Assembly (NCBI GenBank): GCA_019689615.1
Contig: JADGHD010000175.1
Coordinates: 1-8,742 of the forward strand
Length of the DNA: 8,742 nucleotides
Direction: 5' to 3'
Origin: Frankia sp.
GTDB taxonomy: Bacteria; Actinomycetota; Actinomycetes; Frankiales; Frankiaceae
Shown: piece after piece, positions 1 to 5,006 of the stretch
Numbering within the stretch: position 1 is the first letter of the stretch
How the letters are laid out: each line of letters opens with the position of its first letter
Notes under the pieces: generated by a model
The model's database searches: none
What the model saw: only the letters and a program-made list of their open reading frames with translations
Told to the model about the DNA's origin: nothing
Position numbers and translations under genes: made by a program

Positions 1-146
1 ACCCCTATCCTTGCGCGTCTCGGGGGCGGGTAGTTGTTTATAAGAGAAGGGGCCTGCTCCCCGCGCGAGCACGGCAGGCCCGACGGCGGTTCGCCGACAC
101 CAGCCCGCGCCACACCCACCGGTCGTCGAGGCCAGCGTCATCACCT

Positions 147-180
147 GCCGCCGTACCGCCGATATCGGCATTCCGGCGGC
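147..180. promoter_or_regulatory. 34-bp nested dyad upstream of the MFS gene, candidate operator
   Basis: The inner part, GCCGATATCGGC (158-169), is a perfect 12-bp palindrome. It is flanked on each side by exactly 4 unpaired bases and then by perfectly complementary 7-bp outer arms, GCCGCCG (147-153) and CGGCGGC (174-180). Both dyads share one centre, between 163 and 164. The element lies about 75 bp upstream of the MFS start codon. Two concentric dyads on the same axis resemble a binding site for a dimeric repressor of the TetR or MarR type, which often controls MFS exporters. It could also fold as a hairpin in a 5' leader. The symmetry is seen directly; the operator role is inferred. Confidence 0.4.
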
Positions 181-243
181 GAGACGCCCGGTGGGCCTCG
201 GCATGCCCCGAACCCGGCGCGGTGCGGTAAGCCATCGAGACAA

Positions 244-251
244 GAGGAGGG
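244..251 (+). promoter_or_regulatory. Ribosome binding site that fixes the MFS start
   Basis: A purine run GAGGAGGG lies 2 bases before the ATG at 254. It contains a full AGGAGG core complementary to the 16S rRNA tail, although the spacing is short unless the upstream GAGG is the part that pairs. An in-frame ATG at 191 has no comparable purine run and would add 21 residues unlike the family N-terminus, so 254 is preferred. Confidence 0.6.
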
Positions 252-253
252 CA

Positions 254-1606
254 ATGGCTGGCGCGCGCTGGGCCGGGCGGACGGCCACGCGGGGAGGGAC
301 GGACGCCGGGCGGCGCGCGGCGTGGGTGGCGTTGCGCCACCGCCCGTTCCGCACGGTCTTCCTCGGCGCGTTTCTGCCGCACACCGGCACCTGGTTACGT
401 CTGATCGTGCTGACCGCCTACGCCTACGACATCACCGACTCGGCGGCCTTCGTCGGCCAGCTCGTTTTCGTCTATCTGGCGCCGGTGATCGTGCTGGGCA
501 TGCCCGCCGGCCTGTTGCTCGACCGGCGGAACCGGCGCAACCTGCTGATCGTCGGTTTCGCGATACAGGGCGCGCTGTCGGCGGCGCTGGCGGCGGTCGC
601 CTGGACGGGCGGCTCCCGGGCCTGGCTGCTTGTCGTGACGGCCGGGCTCGGTGTCTGCAATGCCGTCTTCCTGCCGGCGTACTCGGCCATGGTCCCGAAC
701 CTGGTCCCCCGGGACCTGCTCGGCTCGGCGATATCGCTGATGAGCGCCCAGCAGAACGCCACCCGCGTGCTCGGCCCGGTCCTCGCCGGCCTGCTGCTCG
801 CGGTCTGCACGCCGGCGCAGGTCTTCCTCGTCAGCGGTGCGATGGCCCTGGCCGCGATCGCCTCGCTGCTCCCGGTCAGGGTCAGCCAGCAGCGAGCCGA
901 GCGGACGACACGGCTCGGACAGGCCCTGCTCGGCGGGGTGCGGGCGGGCCAGCGCAACCGGGTCATCGGGCGCGGCCTGGTCACGGTCACGGTGTTCTCG
1001 TTCGTCTGCCTCTTCTTCGTGAACCAGCTACCGGTGATCGCCGAGGAGAACCTGTCCCTGGAGGTCACATCGTCCGGGTACGGATTCTTCTACGCGGCAT
1101 TCGGGGTCGGGGCCGTCCTGGGCGCACTGGCGAACGGCACCGTGCTCGCCGGGCTGACCCCGGCAGGAATCACCCGCTGGGGCATGGTGGCGTTCGCGGC
1201 GGCACTCGCCGCGTTCGCGATCGCCCGCGACGCCTGGCTCGGCTCGCTGTTCATCCTGCTGGTCGGTGTGACCTACCTGGGCGTGGTCACGGCGATGACC
1301 AGCGCGGTCCAGCTCGAGGTGGCCGACAGCGAGCGCGGGCGGGTCAGCACGCTGTGGGCCATGGGCTACGCCGGCTCCGTCGGCGTGTCGAACCTCGTCT
1401 TCGGCCCGCTCGCCGACGCGGTCGGACCGACCGCGGTCCTCCTGCTCGGCGCCCTGGTCGCCGTCCCGCTGGCCTGGTACGCCGACCTGCGCCCGGCCAC
1501 GTCCCCGCCCCCGCGGCGCGAGGCGCACCCACCGCCGATCGGACCGGCGAGCGCGCCAGAGCAACGCGCCAGCCTGCCCGCGGCGGACAGCCCGCGCGTC
1601 CGTTGA
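254..1606 (+). CDS. MFS transporter, MFS_3 / EntS-like family, probable small-molecule exporter
   Basis: This is a 450-residue inner-membrane secondary transporter with about 12 hydrophobic segments. The opening region (residues 31-68, with GTWLRL and DITDSAAFVG) matches the MFS_3 pattern. The loop 2-3 signature is clear at residues 82-98 (GMPAGLLLDRRNRRNLL). Residues 149-182 (VPRDLLGSAISL through GPVLAGLLL) and 360-392 (ERGRV through FGPLADAVG) match the family's loop and C-half motifs. Members of this family export siderophores, macrolides and other small molecules by proton antiport; the substrate here is unknown. The start at 254 is chosen on the ribosome binding site. The last 38 or so residues are a Pro/Ala/Arg-rich, probably disordered tail whose final codons lie inside a hairpin repeat. 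The gene is separated by about 790 bp from the ABC operon and need not share its function. Confidence 0.9.
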   Translation: MAGARWAGRTATRGGTDAGRRAAWVALRHRPFRTVFLGAFLPHTGTWLRLIVLTAYAYDITDSAAFVGQLVFVYLAPVIVLGMPAGLLLDRRNRRNLLIVGFAIQGALSAALAAVAWTGGSRAWLLVVTAGLGVCNAVFLPAYSAMVPNLVPRDLLGSAISLMSAQQNATRVLGPVLAGLLLAVCTPAQVFLVSGAMALAAIASLLPVRVSQQRAERTTRLGQALLGGVRAGQRNRVIGRGLVTVTVFSFVCLFFVNQLPVIAEENLSLEVTSSGYGFFYAAFGVGAVLGALANGTVLAGLTPAGITRWGMVAFAAALAAFAIARDAWLGSLFILLVGVTYLGVVTAMTSAVQLEVADSERGRVSTLWAMGYAGSVGVSNLVFGPLADAVGPTAVLLLGALVAVPLAWYADLRPATSPPPRREAHPPPIGPASAPEQRASLPAADSPRVR

Positions 1607-1626
1607 CCCCCGCGGGCGAGCACAGC
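1594..1626. repeat. Hairpin-forming direct repeat, copy 1, over the MFS stop codon
   Basis: This 33-bp unit begins GCGCGTCCGTTGACCC and ends GCGGGCGAGCACAGC. It is repeated almost exactly at 1670-1701, differing by one T/C change and CC replaced by A in the middle. CGTCCG (1597-1602) can pair with CGGGCG (1613-1618) through five Watson-Crick pairs and one T-G wobble. The MFS stop codon TGA (1604-1606) falls in the loop. No T-tract follows, so a classical terminator is not claimed. It resembles a small REP-like palindromic unit. Confidence 0.5.
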
Positions 1627-1669
1627 GCGCTCCGGCCCAGGGCCAGGCCCCACCGGAACCCCCGCCGTC

Positions 1670-1701
1670 GCGCGTCCGCTGACCCAGCGGGCGAGCACAG
1701 C
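1670..1701. repeat. Hairpin-forming direct repeat, copy 2
   Basis: This is the 32-bp second copy of the unit over the MFS stop codon, starting 76 bp after the first. Its hairpin is better: CCGCTG (1676-1681) and CAGCGG (1685-1690) pair perfectly around a 3-nt loop ACC. The stem extends outward through a T-G wobble and two more pairs to 1673/1693. Keeping the fold while the loop-side bases differ suggests that structure matters. The unit may act as an RNA 3'-end structure, a weak terminator or a dispersed palindromic element. Confidence 0.5.
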
Positions 1702-2158
1702 CCGAGGGTCGCCCGCCGCGGCCACGCACGCGCGAACACCGTCGGGTGATCCCCGCGCCTGGCCTGTCGTCGGCGTGGACGGCGTCCGTTCGCGGCGCGG
1801 CGGTCACACACCGCGGTCAGAGCCGCGTCGCGAGGCGGCGCGCGGTGTGCCGGCCCGGCACGTCCGGGCCACCGGTCATGATCACGTTTCCCGGCCTGCC
1901 CGACCGGCGGCCCGGCCTGGCGGACAGGCGCGGGAGCCGTCGGCCGACGTGGCACGCCAGCGAACACCGCGCCAGTGGACAGCCGGTCTTCGGGCTGCCG
2001 CCGGGGCGCTGACCTGCGCGCCTGTCCGCGGATGAGCCCGCCGTGCTGCCGGGCGGCCGTGGTGCTCCGCGGTGCTGGAGATCGGAGCACGTCCGATGGT
2101 TGGAGGTCCCATCTTCCAGTTCTGAAAGTTCGCGCGGCTGTTGCATCTCGACGCACCG

Positions 2159-2176
2159 GTGTGAGACCTTTCACAC
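2159..2176. promoter_or_regulatory. CRP/GlxR-type binding site
   Basis: GTGTGA-GACCTT-TCACAC is a perfect 6-bp dyad with a 6-bp spacer. It contains the exact core TGTGA-N6-TCACA recognised by CRP/FNR-family cAMP receptor proteins, including the actinobacterial GlxR of Corynebacterium and Crp of Mycobacterium. It lies about 217 bp upstream of the solute-binding-protein start codon, in the less GC-rich part of the intergenic region. Catabolite or nutrient control of a peptide importer would be consistent with known CRP-family regulons. The match is seen directly; occupancy and direction of control are inferred. Confidence 0.5.
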
Positions 2177-2200
2177 GCGCCGCGCACTGATGCGTTTGAG

Positions 2201-2206
2201 TAGGCT
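2201..2206 (+). promoter_or_regulatory. Weak candidate -10 element for the ABC operon
   Basis: TAGGCT fits the loose actinobacterial TANNNT -10 pattern and sits 24 bp downstream of the CRP-like dyad. No good -35 hexamer is present at 17-18 bp, which would be compatible with an activator-dependent promoter. With a start site near 2213, the CRP dyad would centre near -45. That is a few bases off the ideal class II position of -41.5, so this is only a candidate. Confidence 0.2.
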
Positions 2207-2211
2207 CGGGA

Positions 2212-2221
2212 GTTGATCAAC
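2212..2221. promoter_or_regulatory. 10-bp palindrome, candidate operator
   Basis: GTTGATCAAC is a perfect palindrome just after the candidate -10 element, where a repressor would overlap the transcription start. Its AT-rich TTGA/TCAA half-sites resemble those of many MarR-family operators, and a MarR gene overlaps the end of this operon. The link between site and protein is inferred from position only. Confidence 0.25.
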
Positions 2222-2393
2222 ATGCTCGTGTGGGGGGACGCATTCCTTACGGTGCGTAGTCGCCGCCCGCGAGCCGTGCCGCCGGCCGCGGCCTCCTTCC
2301 GCTCGTGCCCGGACATCGCCGCTTCACGGCCGGGCGGCTCCCTGACGGACCGCGGCGGTCAGCCCGTCGCGTGCTCTCCCTGGTAGGTGTGCC

Positions 2394-3974
2394 ATGCAAG
2401 TGCTCCGACGCCGTCGTCTGCCGGCACGTTGGCTCGTCGCGCTGATCGCGGCGCTGCTCGTGGCCGTCGGGTGCGGCAGCGCGAACAACGACAACGCCGC
2501 TGGTGGCGGCGCTTCCGGTGAGAAGAACCCTGGCGCGACCCTGCGCATCGCGGCAGACCTCGAGCTGGGTCTCTACACCTACTTCGACCCGACGCGGTAC
2601 AGCTCGGCGCCGCTGATCTTCACGAACTTGATCTACGACACATTACTTCACTTCGGGGAGGAGGGCCTCGAGCCCGGCCTGGCCACGAGCTGGTCCTTCC
2701 CGGACGACTCCACGGTGGAGTTCACCCTCCGTGAGGGGTTGGTCTTCCAGGACGGGACGCCGCTGGACGCGGAGGCGGTGAAGTTCTCCTGGGACCGGGT
2801 GATCGCCGCCGGCAGCGAGATGACGAAGGTCGCCGGGGTCGAGGCGATGGAGTCCGTCGAGGTGGTCGACCCGCGCACGGTCCGCCTGCACCTGTCGAAG
2901 CCGCTGGCAGGGGACTGGCGGGACCGCCTGCTGTTCAACTCGCAGGCTGGCGTGGGGATCGTGTCGCCGACCGCGGTCCGCAAGGCCGAGGAGGCCGGAC
3001 GCAAGTTCGACGACCAGCCGGTCGGTGCTGGTCCGTATAAGTTCGTCGAGTTCGTCCCCGGGCAGCGGCTGGTGCTCGAGCGGTGGGACGGCTACTGGAA
3101 CCCCGAGGCGCAGCAGGTCGCCCGGATCGAGTTCATCCACACGCTGCCCGGCGCTCCCACGCTGACCGCGCTCGCCGCGGGTGAGGCCGACCTCGCCGCG
3201 GCGACGGCGGCCGACCTGAACGGCCTGCAGGCCCAGGGCATCTCGGTCGAGCAGTTCCCGCCCGCGTTCCGGACGACCTGGTACCAGTTCTGCGTCAGCC
3301 GGCCGCCGTTCGACCGCCTGGAGGCCCGGCAGGCGGTGCTGTACGCGATCGACCGGCAGGCCTACCTCCAGACCGCCTACCAGGGCGCCGCGACCATCAA
3401 CGACAAGTTCCCCGCCCCGGACTGGCCGTACTACCCGAGCTCGGTGGAGAACCCGTACCCGTACGACCCCGAGCGGGCCAAGGAGCTGGTCGCGCGGGCC
3501 GGCGTGCAGGGCGCCACCGTCACGCTGCTGACCGGGACGGACCCGCTGTCGGCCGCGGTCGCGCAGATCATGCAGCAGCAGCTGAACGCGGTCGGCTTCG
3601 ACACCCAGATCCGGCAGTCGCAGAACTCCTTCAACGACCTGCCGGTCGTCGACTGGAACATCTACTTCGGCGCGGGCACCTACCCGTCGACGTCGAGTGC
3701 CTTCTTCCTGCCCGGTGGCGTCGGCAACGCCTGCAACTACGACAACCAGCGGGTCACCGACGCGTTCAACCGGGCGCGCAACCCGAAGGCGACCCCCGAG
3801 GAGCTCACCGCGGCCTGGGCCGAGTACCAGCAGGCCGTCTATGACGACGCCGCGCAGTTCAGCATCGCCAACGCCAACGACCTGGTCGCGCACAACGACA
3901 AGGTCCAGGGCATCACCGGCGACATCCGCTCCGGCGACCCCTGGGTCTTCGCCGACATCTACGTCACCCAGTAG
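2394..3974 (+). CDS. Peptide/nickel-type ABC transporter solute-binding lipoprotein (SBP_bac_5 family)
   Basis: This 526-residue protein is the extracellular ligand-binding component (DppA/OppA type) of the importer encoded downstream. Residues 1-26 form a lipoprotein signal: an Arg-rich start, a hydrophobic core (13-25) and VAVGC ending at Cys27, the predicted lipidation site. The lipobox has Ala rather than Leu at -3. A Gly/Asn/Ala-rich linker (28-48) precedes the mature domain. SBP_bac_5 hallmarks follow: EPGLATSW (93-100), REGLVFQDGTPLDAEAVKF (113-131), GAGPYKF (211-217), ERWDGYWN (229-236) and the ARQAVLYAIDR stretch (311-321). Length is normal for the family. Only two other cysteines occur, Cys300 and Cys447. 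The ATG at 2394 has a modest TAGGTG purine stretch upstream. Ligands in this family include di- and oligopeptides, nickel chelates and glycosides; the specific ligand cannot be read here. Confidence 0.93.
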   Translation: MQVLRRRRLPARWLVALIAALLVAVGCGSANNDNAAGGGASGEKNPGATLRIAADLELGLYTYFDPTRYSSAPLIFTNLIYDTLLHFGEEGLEPGLATSWSFPDDSTVEFTLREGLVFQDGTPLDAEAVKFSWDRVIAAGSEMTKVAGVEAMESVEVVDPRTVRLHLSKPLAGDWRDRLLFNSQAGVGIVSPTAVRKAEEAGRKFDDQPVGAGPYKFVEFVPGQRLVLERWDGYWNPEAQQVARIEFIHTLPGAPTLTALAAGEADLAAATAADLNGLQAQGISVEQFPPAFRTTWYQFCVSRPPFDRLEARQAVLYAIDRQAYLQTAYQGAATINDKFPAPDWPYYPSSVENPYPYDPERAKELVARAGVQGATVTLLTGTDPLSAAVAQIMQQQLNAVGFDTQIRQSQNSFNDLPVVDWNIYFGAGTYPSTSSAFFLPGGVGNACNYDNQRVTDAFNRARNPKATPEELTAAWAEYQQAVYDDAAQFSIANANDLVAHNDKVQGITGDIRSGDPWVFADIYVTQ

Positions 3975-3980
3975 CGCGTG

Positions 3981-4011
3981 GGCCGGGCCGGCGCCAGCCG
4001 CCGGCCCGGCC
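3981..4011 (+). terminator. Perfect 13-bp intercistronic hairpin between the binding-protein and permease genes
   Basis: GGCCGGGCCGGCG (3981-3993) and CGCCGGCCCGGCC (3999-4011) are fully complementary around a 5-nt loop CCAGC. The structure starts 6 bp after the binding-protein stop codon and lies 47 bp before the permease start. There is no T-tract. In transporter operons such hairpins commonly protect the upstream message from 3' decay or partly terminate transcription, which gives excess binding protein over membrane subunits. That function is inferred by analogy. Confidence 0.55.
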
Positions 4012-4043
4012 ATGGCGCCCGATCACGGACCCGTCGGCCGTCC

Positions 4044-4053
4044 TGAGGGGGAG
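4044..4053 (+). promoter_or_regulatory. Ribosome binding site supporting a TTG start
   Basis: The purine run TGAGGGGGAG ends 5 bases before the TTG at 4059. Its position, with the family-typical N-terminus that follows (M-A-G-Y-I-V-R-R-L), decides for TTG over the in-frame ATG at 4086, which would remove the conserved RRL segment. Confidence 0.55.
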
Positions 4054-4058
4054 AACCG

Positions 4059-5006
4059 TTGGCCGGATACATCGTGCGGCGACTGATGGCGATGGTGCCG
4101 CTCGCGCTGATCGTCTCGTTCGCCGTCTTCATCCTCATGGCCCTGGTCCCAGGTGACCCGGCGCGGGCGATCGCGGGACCGGAGGCCACCCCGGAGGCGA
4201 TCACCGCCGTCCGCGAGGAGTACCACCTCGACAAGCCGCTGATCGTGCAGTACGGCTACTGGCTGCGCGACGCGGGCACTCTCGACCTGGGCACCTCCCG
4301 GGCGTCGGGTGAGCCGGTCGTCGACGAGATGGCCGAGCGATGGCCGGTCACGGCAGGGCTCGTGGCGGCCTCGGCCGTCGTCGCCATGGTGGTCGGCGTA
4401 CCGCTCGGCGTGCTCGCGGGCATCCGCCCCGGCCGGGCCCTGGACAACTCGAGCCGGCTGCTCGCCGGGATCGGCATGGCCGTGCCGAACTTCGTCGCGG
4501 CGATCGTGCTCATCGTCCTGCTCGGCGTGCAGACCCGGGTGCTGCCGATCCGCGGCTATGTGCCGTTCACCCAGTCACCGGTCGACTGGGCGTACCACAT
4601 GGTGCTCCCGGCGGTCACGCTCGGCCTGACCCTGGCCGCGATCATGATCCGTCAGCTGCGCGCGGCCATGATCGATACCTTGGACTCGAACTTCGTCCGG
4701 GCCGCGTGGGCCAGGGGCGGCTCACCCCGCCGGGTGATCGGGCAGCACGCCCTGAAGAACGCGTCCATGCCCGCGCTCACCGTGTTCGGCTTCTCGATCG
4801 CCGCCCTGCTCGGCGGCACCGTGATCATCGAGCAGATCTTCTCGTTGCCGGGCCTCGGCCCGTTCGTCCTGTCCGCGATCATCGGCCGCGACGTCCCGGT
4901 GGTCCAGGCGGTAACGCTGCTGTTCGTGCTCACCCAGATGGTGGTCGCCCTGCTGATCGACCTCGCGTACGGGTGGCTGAACCCGAAGGTGCGGGTGGCG
5001 CAGTGA
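4059..5006 (+). CDS. DppB/OppB-type ABC transporter permease
   Basis: This 315-residue integral membrane protein forms one half of the importer's channel. It begins with a TTG codon; the N-terminal AGYIVRRL followed by a hydrophobic helix (10-30) and VPGDPA (30-35) is typical of DppB/OppB. LDLGTS (75-80) precedes the BPD_transp_1 domain (about 95-312), which has five further hydrophobic segments. The cytoplasmic coupling (EAA-type) loop is at about 213-239, with RAAWARGGSPRRV and HALKNASMP; Trp217 occupies the position usually held by Arg in the family's ARAKG motif. The C-terminal block EQIFSLPGLGPFV (258-270), GRDVPVVQ (276-283) and LNPKVR (307-312) is also diagnostic. The length is normal. 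Its TGA overlaps the GTG start of the next gene by 4 bp, indicating translational coupling. The substrate is not predictable from this subunit. Confidence 0.93.
   Translation: MAGYIVRRLMAMVPLALIVSFAVFILMALVPGDPARAIAGPEATPEAITAVREEYHLDKPLIVQYGYWLRDAGTLDLGTSRASGEPVVDEMAERWPVTAGLVAASAVVAMVVGVPLGVLAGIRPGRALDNSSRLLAGIGMAVPNFVAAIVLIVLLGVQTRVLPIRGYVPFTQSPVDWAYHMVLPAVTLGLTLAAIMIRQLRAAMIDTLDSNFVRAAWARGGSPRRVIGQHALKNASMPALTVFGFSIAALLGGTVIIEQIFSLPGLGPFVLSAIIGRDVPVVQAVTLLFVLTQMVVALLIDLAYGWLNPKVRVAQ

Larger units (their letters stand above)
1607..2393. other. Gene-free region between the MFS gene and the ABC operon
   Basis: No convincing coding region is found on either strand. The open frames here are Arg/Pro/Ala-rich with no recognisable motif. 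The first part carries the second hairpin repeat (1670-1701) and two further short relatives, gcgaacacc at 1732-1740 and 1960-1968. The last third, from about 2100, is less GC-rich. It holds an imperfect dyad CTTCCAG-TT-CTGAAAG (2113-2128), the CRP-like site (2159-2176), a TAGGCT hexamer (2201-2206) and the palindrome GTTGATCAAC (2212-2221). The region therefore looks like a repeat-bearing 3' flank followed by an operon control region with a leader of up to about 180 nt. Confidence 0.6.

Noticed and set aside
31..54. AT-rich TTTATAAG block as an MFS promoter, and GGGG/CCCC pairing just after it
   Set aside because: TATAAG resembles a -10 element, but no -35 hexamer is present at acceptable spacing (TTGCGC at 11-16 is 22 bp away). 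The short GGGG/CCCC pairing is too weak to call.
191..253. Starting the MFS protein at the ATG at 191
   Set aside because: It lacks a good ribosome binding site and adds a basic segment not typical of the family. The ATG at 254 follows GAGGAGGG.
1879..1884. Second TGATCA in the intergenic region as another copy of the 2212-2221 operator
   Set aside because: Only the 6-bp core is shared. The flanking bases differ and the longer palindrome is absent.
1344..2174. 276-residue - strand frame spanning the MFS 3' end and the intergenic region
   Set aside because: It overlaps the MFS gene and has Arg/Ala/Pro-rich composition with no recognisable domain. Its internal repeats are only the DNA repeats translated.
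1882..2316. 144-residue - strand frame and overlapping + strand frames in the gene-free region
   Set aside because: They have no domain or convincing codon bias, and the - strand frame runs straight through the CRP-like site and palindrome. Treated as non-coding.
2342..2362. CTGAC/GTCAG and GACCG/CGGTC nested pairing in the operon leader
   Set aside because: The alternative pairings compete with each other and the stems are only 5 bp. Such structures are expected by chance at this GC content.
2643..4013. 456-residue open frame on the - strand
   Set aside because: It lies wholly antisense to the well-recognised binding-protein gene, is dominated by Val/Arg/Gly/Asp/Leu from antisense high-GC codons, and has no family motif.
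4340..5002. Extending the fusion protein upstream to the ATG at 4340
   Set aside because: The frame is open but its first 221 codons are antiphase to the DppB permease and encode no membrane segment. The GTG at 5003 in the GTGA overlap gives the normal DppC N-terminus.
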